Of a stretch of 22,293 nt of DNA, positions 1-8,600 are shown piece by piece (within the stretch, counting starts at the first letter, position 1; each line of letters starts with the position of its first letter). Location: positions 1 to 22,293 of the forward strand of contig JAJZCT010000002.1 in assembly GCA_021828925.1 (NCBI GenBank), written 5' to 3'. The position numbers were made by a program, and so were the translations under genes. The notes below the pieces were generated by a model. The model saw nothing but the letters and a program-made list of their open reading frames with translations, made no database searches and was not told where the DNA came from. Source of the stretch: Planctomycetota bacterium (GTDB taxonomy: Bacteria; Planctomycetota; Phycisphaerae; WQYP01).

Positions 1-2
1 CC

Positions 3-257
3 GATCTGGTGGATGTCTGTCTGGCGGGGCATACGCATGGCGGACAAATATGTTATCCGGATGGAAGTCCGATCATCGGGCATGATGTGCTGCCGGCGAA
101 TATGTGCACCGGATTAAATCGCATTGCGGATACCTGGCTAATCGTCAATCGGGGCATTGGCAAAGCGGGATTGCGCCTTCGTTTGTTCTGTCCGCCGCAG
201 GTGATGATGCTGACCCTGCGAACCCGACGGGAGGATTCATCTGAATTTATTGTTTAG
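3..257 (+). CDS. Metallophosphoesterase, YkuE-like (C-terminal part, cut by window edge)
   Basis: Only the last 84 residues are in the window; the reading frame is already open at base 3, so the start lies upstream. The visible part has the metal-binding block GHTHGGQ of calcineurin-like phosphoesterases, followed by a short beta-rich end (NRGIGKAGLRLRLFCPP), which is the usual finish of the YkuE-like membrane-associated subfamily. These enzymes hydrolyse phosphoester or pyrophosphate bonds, often in lipid-linked substrates; the substrate here cannot be told from the fragment. It runs in the same direction as the transhydrogenase genes but is separated from them by about 160 nt holding a candidate promoter, so it is probably not co-transcribed with them. 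The family call is firm and the substrate is unknown. Confidence 0.85.
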   Translation, partial: DLVDVCLAGHTHGGQICYPDGSPIIGHDVLPANMCTGLNRIADTWLIVNRGIGKAGLRLRLFCPPQVMMLTLRTRREDSSEFIV

Positions 258-364
258 GCCGATCTGCCAGCCTCTTAGTGCCGCCGTATTGAATGAAATA
301 CCGCCATCTCGCCGAACGGCCGTTACTTGGGCAGGCTTCTATTTAGGCGATCCTATGTACTGAC

Positions 365-393
365 TTGCAAAAATTCCAAACCGGGATCATTAT
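365..393 (+). promoter_or_regulatory. Candidate sigma70-type promoter for pntAA-pntAB-pntB
   Basis: TTGCAA at 365-370 and CATTAT at 388-393 are separated by 17 nt; each matches the -35/-10 consensus at four of six positions. Transcription would begin near 400, about 20 nt before the pntAA ATG at 420. This is read from the sequence only. The position in an otherwise empty gap just ahead of the gene supports it, and the moderate consensus match limits it. Confidence 0.4.
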
Positions 394-419
394 ATCTTTG
401 TAGATATGGAAGTCCTGTT

Positions 420-1610
420 ATGATCGTCTCGGCTTTAAAAGAAATTTTTCCCGGCGAACAGATGGTAGCGCTTACACCGGCGGCAGCGGCCAGTCTGGTG
501 AAGCAGGGGATGGAAGTCCACATTGAATCTGGGGCAGGGGTGGCGGCCGGCTTTCCTGACGCGGCTTATGCCAAGGCCGGGGCAACGGTGGTGCCTGATC
601 GCATAACCTTGCTGCGGCAGACGGATATTCTCGTGCAGGTGCATGCCTTAGGTGCCAATACTTCCGCTTCCGGTGCGGATATGGCGGAGCTAAAGCGTGG
701 TGTGGTGATCATTGCATTTGCCGATCCGTTGACGGATAAATCCGCCATGCAGTCGTTATCACAGGCTGCTGTGACTCTTCTGGCGATGGAACTGGTGCCG
801 CGCATTACCCGCGCACAGAGTATGGATGCACTTTCCTCCATGGCCAGCCTCGCAGGATACAAGGCGGTGTTGATCGCGGCGGAAAAACTGGGAAAAATAT
901 TCCCCATGATGATTACCGCCGTCGGCACAATCACCCCGGCCAAGGTGTTTGTCATCGGAGCCGGTGTGGCGGGGCTACAGGCGATTGCTACGGCCCGGCG
1001 GCTGGGCGCACAGGTCAGCGCGTTTGACGTGCGGCCCGCAGTCAAGGAGCAGGTACAAAGCTTAGGTGCCCGATTTATCGAGTTGCCCCTGCAGGCCGCT
1101 GAAGCGCAAACTCCCGCTGGTTACGCTCGGCAGCAGACGGCCGAAGAGCAGCGGCGGCAGCGCGAACTCATGGCCCACAGCGTCAGTGAGGCGGATATCG
1201 TCATATCCACCGCGGCCGTACCGGGGAAAAAAGCGCCGATTCTGATCTCCGATGACATGGTTGCCGGAATGGAAGCCGGTTCCATTGTTGTTGATCTGGC
1301 GGCCTCGCGCGGCGGCAATTGTTCCCTGACGCGCCCGGATGAAGTGGTGGTGCATCAGGGTGTCACAATTCTGGGGCCGACAAATCTCACCGCCACGCTG
1401 CCGGTTCACGCCAGTCAAATGTACGCCAACAATATGGTTAATGTATTAAAGCATCTAGTCAAAAATGGGCAATGCCTTCTGGATATGCAGGATCAAATTA
1501 CGCGTGAGATGCTGGTCATGCGGGATGGCGTTATTTTTAACCCGCGTGTGCGTGAGCTACTGGGCCTGCCGGTACTGGAATCACCGGATGCTGCGGCGAG
1601 CGCGGGCTAA
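420..1610 (+). CDS. pntAA: NAD(P) transhydrogenase subunit alpha part 1 (PntAA), NAD(H)-binding domain I
   Basis: This is the soluble NAD(H)-binding component of the proton-translocating transhydrogenase, which couples hydride transfer between NADH and NADP+ to proton movement across the inner membrane. From the ATG at 420 it has 396 residues, the usual length for the separate alpha-1 subunit. The alanine-dehydrogenase-like N-terminus (MIVSALKEIFPGEQ, then ESGAGVAAGF) is followed by the conserved stretch RAQSMDALSSMASLAGYKAV (about 131-150) and the Rossmann loop GAGVAGLQAIA (about 180-190). The open frame extends upstream to 327, but the family N-terminus matches from 420, with a weak GGAAG ahead of it. 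The alpha chain is split from the membrane part, as in Rhodospirillum rubrum; pntAB follows after 90 nt and pntB after that. Confidence 0.93.
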   Translation: MIVSALKEIFPGEQMVALTPAAAASLVKQGMEVHIESGAGVAAGFPDAAYAKAGATVVPDRITLLRQTDILVQVHALGANTSASGADMAELKRGVVIIAFADPLTDKSAMQSLSQAAVTLLAMELVPRITRAQSMDALSSMASLAGYKAVLIAAEKLGKIFPMMITAVGTITPAKVFVIGAGVAGLQAIATARRLGAQVSAFDVRPAVKEQVQSLGARFIELPLQAAEAQTPAGYARQQTAEEQRRQRELMAHSVSEADIVISTAAVPGKKAPILISDDMVAGMEAGSIVVDLAASRGGNCSLTRPDEVVVHQGVTILGPTNLTATLPVHASQMYANNMVNVLKHLVKNGQCLLDMQDQITREMLVMRDGVIFNPRVRELLGLPVLESPDAAASAG

Positions 1611-1700
1611 GCGATCGGACCGGAACTAAGCGTGCGGCACACAAAGCCGCCGGAGCCGGCATATAAAATAGGCAATGATTGCTTTGTTGGAGAACCCTGT

Positions 1701-1994
1701 ATGAATCCATCGTTGGAATCCAATTTGTTTGTCTTTGCGCTGGCGGCGTTTTTGGGCTATGAAGTGGTGCGGCGCGTTTCGCCCCAACTCCACACTCCCC
1801 TGATGTCGCTGACCAATGCGATCTCGGCGATCTCGGTGGTCGGAGCCATTGCGGTGACCGGTGCGGGGCATAACACCACCATGGTCGTGGTGTTGGGGAC
1901 CATCGCGGTGACGGCCTCGATGATCAATGTGGTGGGCGGCTTTTTAATGACCGATCGTATGCTCAAGATGTTTAAGAAGCGCAAATCGCAGTGA
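1701..1994 (+). CDS. pntAB: NAD(P) transhydrogenase subunit alpha part 2 (PntAB), membrane domain
   Basis: This 97-residue membrane protein supplies the alpha-side helices of domain II, the proton channel of transhydrogenase. Three hydrophobic segments are visible: [16 protein letters not shown], then the [14 protein letters not shown] region, then [20 protein letters not shown]. They are followed by a short basic tail (FKKRKSQ). The conserved family stretch around [13 protein letters not shown] is present. I chose the ATG at 1701 because GGAG lies at 1689-1692, eight nt upstream, and the family normally starts just before the first helix; an in-frame GTG at 1632 would add 23 polar, unconserved residues. 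It sits between pntAA and pntB, with 51 nt before pntB. Confidence 0.92.
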   Translation: MNPSLESNLFVFALAAFLGYEVVRRVSPQLHTPLMSLTNAISAISVVGAIAVTGAGHNTTMVVVLGTIAVTASMINVVGGFLMTDRMLKMFKKRKSQ

Positions 1995-2045
1995 TCTCAA
2001 AGCCTGCCTGTCGTTTACTTAAACCTCTAGCCACGGGAGCACCTT

Positions 2046-3488
2046 GTGATAAGTTCCTATTTGCCTGTAACGATCATCGCCGCAACGGCCAAGTTCTTAC
2101 CCCATCGCCAAGTTATGCCTGCTTATGTCATTTTGATTTATTTGGCTGCGGCCATGCTTTTTGCGCTGTCGTTGAAGTGGCTAAGCAGCCCCAAAACCGC
2201 GCGCTGGGGCGTGCTGGCCGGAGAAATTGGCATGGCGGCAGCGATTATCGCCACGCTTTTTCTGCCGGAAGTTCGGCATTATGACTGGATTTTCATCGCC
2301 TTCGCCATCGCCATTGCGGCCGCGCTTCCCATGGCCCTGTTGATTCCCATGACCGCTGTTCCGCAACAGATTGCCCTATTTCATGCCTTTGGAGCCTTGG
2401 CAGCGGCGCTGGTGGGAACCGCGGAATATTACGCCCACGGGGCATCATTGGGCACCTCCACACTTGTTGCCATCGGGTTTGAATCGCTTCTGGGCTATCT
2501 GACATTTACCGGCAGTCTTGTGGCGGCGGGAAAGCTGCAGGAAATACTGCCCACACAGCCCATGAATTATCCGTTTCAGAATGTCGCCAGTATTTCCGTA
2601 TTGGGAGCATCGGTCATTGCCGGTGCCATGGTAGTGGTCATTCCCGCCAACCCGCTGGTATTTCCGATTTTTATCGCCCTGTGTCTGCTGTTTGGGATAA
2701 TGCTGATTCTGCCGATCGGCGGCGGAGATATGCCTACGGTCATCGCACTACTTAACAGTTACGCGGGCTTATCCGCCTCCGCCATGGGGTTTGTACTCAA
2801 CAATAAACTCTTAATCATTGGTGGTGCCCTGGAAGGGTCCTCGGGCTTCATCCTGGCAATGATCATGTGCAAAGCGATGAACCGGTCCTTTATTAATGTG
2901 CTGTTCGGGCAGGTGCAAGCCGGCAAGGCCGCAAAATCCGATGATATTTATGGCGGAAATATTAAAAGCGTCAATGCCGAAGAAGTCGCGGCCATCTTGG
3001 ACGGTGCCCGGCGTGTGGCCATTGTGCCGGGATATGGTCTGGCGGTGGCACAAGCGCAACACGCGGTGGGGCAGCTATTTGAGTTGTTGGAATCGCGATC
3101 GGTGGACGTGCAATTCGGTATTCATCCGGTCGCTGGGCGCATGCCGGGGCACATGAATGTACTCTTGGCGGAGGCCAATATTCCTTATGATCATCTCATG
3201 GAAATGGACCGGATCAATCCGGAATTTGAAAACATGGATGTGGTCATCGTCAATGGTGCCAATGATGTGGTGAATCCTGATGCGCGTGATAATCCCAACA
3301 GCCCCATTGCGGGCATGCCGATTTTGAATGTCGATAAAGCGGGCACAGTCATCGTGATTAAACGCAGTCTCAGTGCGGGTTTTGCCGGAATTCCCAATCC
3401 ACTTTTTGCCGCCAAAAACTGTCTGATGTATTTCGCGGACGGCAAGAAAGCCGTGCTCGACATCATCGCCGAGTTGGAAAAACTGTAA
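2046..3488 (+). CDS. pntB: NAD(P) transhydrogenase subunit beta (PntB)
   Basis: This is the beta subunit: membrane domain II plus the NADP(H)-binding domain III on the cytoplasmic side. The N-terminal half is a run of hydrophobic helices. The C-terminal domain carries the expected blocks PGYGLAVAQAQHAVG, HPVAGRMPGHMNVLLAEA, NGANDVVNPDARDNPNSPIAGMP and, near the end, KRSLSAGFAGIPNPLF. The length (480 residues) fits the family. A GTG at 2046 has GGGAG six nt upstream (2035-2039), so I use it. An ATG at 2115 gives an N-terminus closer to the E. coli protein but has no visible Shine-Dalgarno, so it remains possible. The gene ends the plus-strand operon and converges on hypB with 54 nt between the stop codons. 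Confidence 0.94.
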   Translation: MISSYLPVTIIAATAKFLPHRQVMPAYVILIYLAAAMLFALSLKWLSSPKTARWGVLAGEIGMAAAIIATLFLPEVRHYDWIFIAFAIAIAAALPMALLIPMTAVPQQIALFHAFGALAAALVGTAEYYAHGASLGTSTLVAIGFESLLGYLTFTGSLVAAGKLQEILPTQPMNYPFQNVASISVLGASVIAGAMVVVIPANPLVFPIFIALCLLFGIMLILPIGGGDMPTVIALLNSYAGLSASAMGFVLNNKLLIIGGALEGSSGFILAMIMCKAMNRSFINVLFGQVQAGKAAKSDDIYGGNIKSVNAEEVAAILDGARRVAIVPGYGLAVAQAQHAVGQLFELLESRSVDVQFGIHPVAGRMPGHMNVLLAEANIPYDHLMEMDRINPEFENMDVVIVNGANDVVNPDARDNPNSPIAGMPILNVDKAGTVIVIKRSLSAGFAGIPNPLFAAKNCLMYFADGKKAVLDIIAELEKL

Positions 3489-3542
3489 AAAATCTCGCGA
3501 AATCCGGCCTTATCTTTAGCGGATGATTCCTGACGGGGTGCC

Positions 3543-4217
3543 TCAATCGGACTTGGTCTGGCGCTGCTCGCGTTTTGCGTTTTCTGTCAGCCACTCCAGC
3601 CATGCGTTGGCCTGATTGCGGGCGACGGAAATTTCCAGCAGTGGGGCGGTTCGATTGAGATGGGTCACATCCTGCCGGAAGCGCTCGAGATCAAAGGGAA
3701 TATAGGGCAATAGATCAATTTTATTGAGAATCAGCAGATCCGCCGATACGACCAGATTCGGATGCTTGGCGGCTTTATCGTCGCCTTCACTGACACTGAA
3801 CATGCCGACTTTGCAGTCCTGCCCAAGATTGAATGAGACCGGGCAGATCAAATTGCCGACATTTTCGATAATTAGAATATCAAGTGCGGCCAAGTCGATT
3901 CGATCCATGGCGTGCCGTACCTGATTGGCGTCCAAGTGGCATCCGCTTCCCGTATTGATCTGTACAATATGCTCTGAATGCTTAGCCAGACGGTCTCCAT
4001 CGCGGCAGGTGGCCGGATCGCCGACGATGACTCCGATAGTAACAATCGCCTTGAGTTGCCGGAGCGTCAGCTCCAGAAGAGCCGTTTTTCCCGCGCCGGG
4101 CGCGCCGATTAAATCCACGACAAACACGCCGGCGTGTTCAAATAGCTTCCGATTTTGCAAGGCTATTTCATCATTAAGTTTAAGGACATTTTCAACAATC
4201 GGTACTTTGGTGCTCAC
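3543..4217 (-). CDS. hypB: Hydrogenase nickel incorporation GTPase HypB
   Basis: This cytoplasmic SIMIBI-class GTPase works with HypA to insert nickel into the hydrogenase large subunit. It has 224 residues from a GTG at 4217. The P-loop GAPGAGKT is at 38-45, the metal-binding pair in GSGCHLDA is C93-H94, the motif IENVGNLICP is around 117-126, and the base-specificity motif NKID is at 165-168. It lacks the N-terminal CxxCGC nickel site of E. coli HypB and the histidine-rich stretch of storage-type HypB. The start is set by GGAG six nt before the GTG and by family length; the open frame continues upstream to 4403 inside hypA but has no homology there. It overlaps the 3' end of hypA by 26 nt, which suggests translational coupling, and it is the last gene of the 14-gene block. 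Confidence 0.95.
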   Translation of the reverse strand: MSTKVPIVENVLKLNDEIALQNRKLFEHAGVFVVDLIGAPGAGKTALLELTLRQLKAIVTIGVIVGDPATCRDGDRLAKHSEHIVQINTGSGCHLDANQVRHAMDRIDLAALDILIIENVGNLICPVSFNLGQDCKVGMFSVSEGDDKAAKHPNLVVSADLLILNKIDLLPYIPFDLERFRQDVTHLNRTAPLLEISVARNQANAWLEWLTENAKREQRQTKSD

Positions 4218-4623
4218 GAGCAACTCCAGTCTTGAAAGGTTTGCTGCCACGAACATGTACTGCGGCTTTTCGTTGGTGCTGCCCGGTGTCGCAATCCACT
4301 TCAATGGACTCCAACTGAAACTCATCGCCCCCCATAATATCAACTTGGGTGCCTCCGCATACGCAATGCTCATCAACCGTTGCCGGCTCCCAGCATCGTC
4401 CACATGACACGCAGCGAAACCGCCAGGGGGGTGTCACAACCTTCAACTGCGATGTACTCCAGCCGACACCCGCACTGGCCACATTCCAGGCCATCTCCAT
4501 CGCCTGTGCCTCCACCCCATGCATAGGCCCAATGCGCACCGTGGCCCGAATCAGTCGCTGGTGCGCGGGCAGATGTTGCCGGACTAAGGCGATCACGGAT
4601 TCCGCAATCGATATTTCATGCAT
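4192..4623 (-). CDS. hypA: Hydrogenase nickel/zinc metallochaperone HypA, with long C-terminal tail
   Basis: HypA delivers nickel to the [NiFe]-hydrogenase large subunit together with HypB. The N-terminal MHE, whose His2 is the nickel ligand, is intact, followed by the usual ISIAESVIALV helix. The structural zinc site starts with C71-x2-C74, but the second half reads HCVCGG, giving C87-x-C89 instead of CxxC; H86 may replace the missing cysteine. The family normally ends soon after the IEVD strand (here about 110). This protein goes on for about 33 basic and histidine-containing residues to 143, and the tail overlaps the start of hypB. A GGAG lies seven nt ahead of the ATG, inside the 3' end of the DHODH-like gene, whose stop is 3 nt away. 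Confidence 0.93.
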   Translation of the reverse strand: MHEISIAESVIALVRQHLPAHQRLIRATVRIGPMHGVEAQAMEMAWNVASAGVGWSTSQLKVVTPPWRFRCVSCGRCWEPATVDEHCVCGGTQVDIMGGDEFQLESIEVDCDTGQHQRKAAVHVRGSKPFKTGVAREHQSTDC

Positions 4624-4626
4624 GAC

Positions 4627-5649
4627 TCAACTCCAGAACAACTCCATGCCGCTTTCCATTTTTTTCCATCCCTGGAGAATTCGAATGTAATTGCCGCGCT
4701 CGAATAATTCCGGCTCCGGGGACCGCGCCATGCTCATGGATCCCTTCATCTGCTTGACGGACAAATACTCGTTGGCCCGCAGCCACTCAGCCAGAGCGTC
4801 ACGCAATACCTTCAAGTGGTCCGGACCATACTCCAAAAGCGCGGAAACAAGTTGCACGGCATCCGCTCCGACCATGAGACATTTGACCGCGTCGCGCGCA
4901 TTTTGAACGCCGCCGGTGATCGCCAACTGACAATCCACCTGCCCGCTGATGGCCGCCACCCAGCGCAGGCGCGGCAAAAGTTCATCGGATGTGGACAACT
5001 TGAGTTCGCGCTTTACCGTCAGATTGTCAATATCAATATCCGCCTGGTAAAACCGGTTAAAGATCACAACACTTCCCGCGCCGGCTTTGGCGGCCTGCGC
5101 GACAAAATGCACCGGTGATGTGTAAAAACCAGAGAGCTTCACCGCCAGCGGTAGCGTTACCGCCTTGCGCACATCCTTGATGATCGCGAGCATGTCGCGT
5201 TCAACATCTCCCGCATCACGAAACGCGGACAGGGCTAAATCGTAGAGATTTAACTCAATACCGTCGGCACCCGCCTGCTCCAGCAGCTTGGCATAAGAGG
5301 TCCAGCCGCCCAGCGTGCGACCGTTGAGCGACGCGATAACCGGCACCCGTACGACAGATTTTATTTTCTGTAACTGCTTGAGGTAGGCATCGGGGCCGAG
5401 CCGGAAATTATACGGTGTTGTCAAATACCCCGACGCTTCGCCGGAGTTTTCGTCCCCTTGCGTAAGCGCCCAATCTACATAGATTTCCTCCTGGACCAAC
5501 TGCTCTTCAAAAATCGAAGGCATGATAATCATGGGAGCGCCGGCATCTTCCAGACGGCGGACCGTGTCAATGTCATTGGCCATCGGCGAAGCTCCCGGTA
5601 TCAGCGGGTGAGGAAGATCAAAGCCCATATAGTTGGTAGACATATCCAT
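4627..5649 (-). CDS. Dihydroorotate dehydrogenase-like flavoprotein (function unknown)
   Basis: A predicted 340-residue FMN-binding TIM barrel of the dihydroorotate dehydrogenase/PreA superfamily. Visible family blocks are IPGASPMA near the start, VIASLNGRTLGGW (about 104-116), AGADGIELN (126-134), LAVKLSGFY (168-176, likely flavin-contacting lysine) and the phosphate-binding end AITGGVQNARDAVKCLMVGADAVQLVSALL (two halves, about 243-272). Where true DHODHs carry the catalytic Cys or Ser (ELN-x-SCPN type), this protein reads IELNLYD, so pyrimidine synthesis is unlikely to be its role. From general knowledge, similar proteins sit beside nifJ in cyanobacteria and other anaerobe-like genomes, with no settled function. 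The ATG at 5649 has AAGGAG nine nt upstream; the nifJ stop lies four nt before it, so the two are translationally linked. Confidence 0.85.
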   Translation of the reverse strand: MDMSTNYMGFDLPHPLIPGASPMANDIDTVRRLEDAGAPMIIMPSIFEEQLVQEEIYVDWALTQGDENSGEASGYLTTPYNFRLGPDAYLKQLQKIKSVVRVPVIASLNGRTLGGWTSYAKLLEQAGADGIELNLYDLALSAFRDAGDVERDMLAIIKDVRKAVTLPLAVKLSGFYTSPVHFVAQAAKAGAGSVVIFNRFYQADIDIDNLTVKRELKLSTSDELLPRLRWVAAISGQVDCQLAITGGVQNARDAVKCLMVGADAVQLVSALLEYGPDHLKVLRDALAEWLRANEYLSVKQMKGSMSMARSPEPELFERGNYIRILQGWKKMESGMELFWS

Positions 5650-5653
5650 AGTA

Positions 5654-8600
5654 TTAGTCTCCTTTTGCAGTGGTGGTCGGTTCGCTTTGACTCGGAGCCT
5701 GAGTTCCCGGAAAGGCAAAGCCCGCCAATTGTGTATACAGTGCCAGCCGCTCGGCGGTATTCCGCACGGAGGCTTCCGAAAGCATGCGGAATCTTTCGGG
5801 ATTAATTTTTTCGATCATGGAAAACCGCGTTTCATTACGCATGTAATCGCGTACATTGGCTTTCTGTTTTGGTGAATCAATTTGCAAGGGCGGCTTGCCT
5901 TCCGTAATGAGTCGCGGATCGTAGTGATACAATGGCCACACGCCGCTATCCACCGCCAATTTCTGCTGGTTGATGCCGTAGGTGAGATCATACCCATGCG
6001 CGATGCAGTGGCTGTACGCAATTATTAAAGACGGGCCGGGATAGGCCGCCGCTTCATTGAAGACTCGAACGGTGTGATTGTCATTAGCACCAAACGCAAT
6101 GCTGGCGACATACGCATGGCGATAACTCATCGCCATCAGACCAAGGTCTTTTTTCTGGGTGCTTTTCCCGGCGGCGGCAAATTTCGCCACAGCGCCAATC
6201 GGTGTGCTCTTGGAACTCTGACCGCCCGTGTTGGAATATACCTCCGTATCCAGCACCAGTACGTTGACATCAAACGGCAGGCTTAATACGTGGTCCAGGC
6301 CGCCAAAATCAATGTCGTAAGCCCATCCGTCGCCACCGAGGATCCACACGCTTTTGCGTACCAGATAATCAGCGACTTGTCCGAGAATTGTGGCTTCCGG
6401 TTCTTTGATATCACCCAGACGCTTCCGCAGTTCCACCACGCGATCGCGCTGCTCGGCGATTCCTTTTTCCGACGTTTGATCCGCTTCGAGAAGCGCAGAA
6501 CTTAGCGTATCGCCAATGCGCCCGGCGAGTTGCTTTACCAGACGCTGCGCGTGGCGAATATGCTGGTCGACGCCTAAGCGCATCCCCATGCCAAATTCGG
6601 CGTTATCTTCAAACAGGGAATTATTCCATGCCGGCCCACGCCCATCGCGGTTCGTCGTGTAGGGTGTTGTGGGGAGATTGCCGCCATAGATCGAGGAACA
6701 CCCCGTCGCATTGGCAATAATCAGCCGGTCTCCGAACAATTGGGTCAGCAATTTAATATAGGGTGTTTCACCGCAGCCGGCGCAGGCTCCGCTGAATTCG
6801 AATAACGGAAGCAGAAATTGACTGGCCTTGGCATCCAGGCGTGTGATGCGCGATCGATCCAACTCCGGTATCTTGAGAAAAAAATTGAAGTTATCGCGTT
6901 CCCGCTCACGAATACTGATTTGCGGGGCCATGTTAATGGCTTTATGTTTAGGATTGGCTTTGTCTTTCGCCGGGCAGACCTCCACGCACAATCCACATCC
7001 CGTGCAGTCTTCGGGAGCCACCTGCAGGGTATACATCATGCCTTTGAAGTCCGGAGCTTTGTAGGCCATGTGTTTGAATGACACCGGAGCGCCGGCCAAG
7101 TCGCCCTGATCATAAATTTTGGCTCGTATGGCCGCGTGCGGGCAGACAAAGGCACACTTGTTACATTGAATACAGAACTGCTGGTCCCATTCCGGAATGC
7201 TCACGGCAATATTGCGTTTTTCCCACTTGGTCGTGCCGGTCGGCCATGTGCCATCCACCGGGAATGCACTAACCGGTAACAAGTCGCCTTTTCCGGCCAT
7301 CATCACCGCCTGTACGCGACGGGTGAAATCAGGCATAGCCGATTGGGCAAAGCTTTCCTGTCGAATGGTGGAAGTTGCGGCGGCGGGAATGGGTATTTCA
7401 TGCAGGTTCGCCAAGGTTTGGTCCACCGCCTCATAATTACGTTGGACAATTTCTTCGCCGCGTTTTTCATAGGTCTTTTTGATTGCCTTCTTAATGGCGG
7501 TAATCGCCGAATCACGCGGTAAAACCCCGGATATGGCAAAAAACGCGGTCTGCATAATCGTATTAATGCGCCGGCCCATACCGGTATTCCGTGCCACTTT
7601 ATTGGCGTCTATCGCGAAAAACTTGAGACGTTTCTCAATAATCGTGCGTTGGATTTCCACCGGCAGATGATCCCATACCTTTTCCCGGTCCAACGGCGCG
7701 TTGAGCAGAAAAACCGATCCGGAAGCAGCCATTTCCAGAACGTCCATGCGTTCGAGAAATTCAAATTGATGGCACGCAATAAAGTTGGCCTTGCGAATCA
7801 GATACGGCGCGCGGATCGGCTCATGGCCGAATCGCAAATGCGAGATTGTCATAGCCCCTGATTTTTTCGAATCGTAAACAAAATAACCCTGGGCGTGCAA
7901 ATCTGTTTGATCGCCGATAATTTTGATGGAATTCTTATTAGCGCCCACGGTCCCATCGGCACCCAGGCCGTAAAACAGTGCCTGTACCATATCTCCCATG
8001 GGCAGATCAAAACTCTCGTCCACCGGTAATGACAGGTGCGTAACATCATCATTAATTCCTACGGTAAAGCGCGGTTTAGGATGAGATTTATCCAATTCAT
8101 CAAATACCGCCTTGACCATCGCGGGCGTGAATTCTTTGCTCGACAGGCCGTAGCGGCCACCGATCACCAGGGGCATTTCTCCCATGGGCAATGTCCGTAC
8201 CATCATCGCCTGGGCCAAGGCTGTCATAACATCCTGATACAGCGGTTCTCCCGCCGATCCCGGCTCTTTGCAGCGATCCATGACGGCAATGTTTCGGGCG
8301 GCAGCGGGCATGGCATTGACCAGCATATCGGCGGCAAAAGGACGGTAAAGTCGGACGATTACGCAGCCAATTCGTTCCCCCTTTTCCACCAGATGCCGCA
8401 CCGTTTCGCTGGTGGTTTCAGCGCCGGAACCCATAATGATGATCACGCGCGTGGCCTCGGGGTGGCCGCGATATTCATAGGGCTGATAAACCCGGCCGGT
8501 CATTTCGGTAAAACGCCGCATTTCTTCAAGGACAATCTGCGGCAGCGCATCATAATAGGAGTTCGCGGCTTCCCGCGCCTGAAAAAACGTATCCGGATTT

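Noticed and set aside
3502..3524. Possible bidirectional terminator between pntB and hypB (ATCCG ... CGGAT)
   Set aside because: Only a 5-bp stem with a 13-nt loop and no T-run on either side; too weak to call although a terminator is expected here.
4218..4403. Upstream extension of hypB to 4403
   Set aside because: This part overlaps hypA and has no HypB similarity; the GTG at 4217 has a well-placed GGAG and gives the usual family length.
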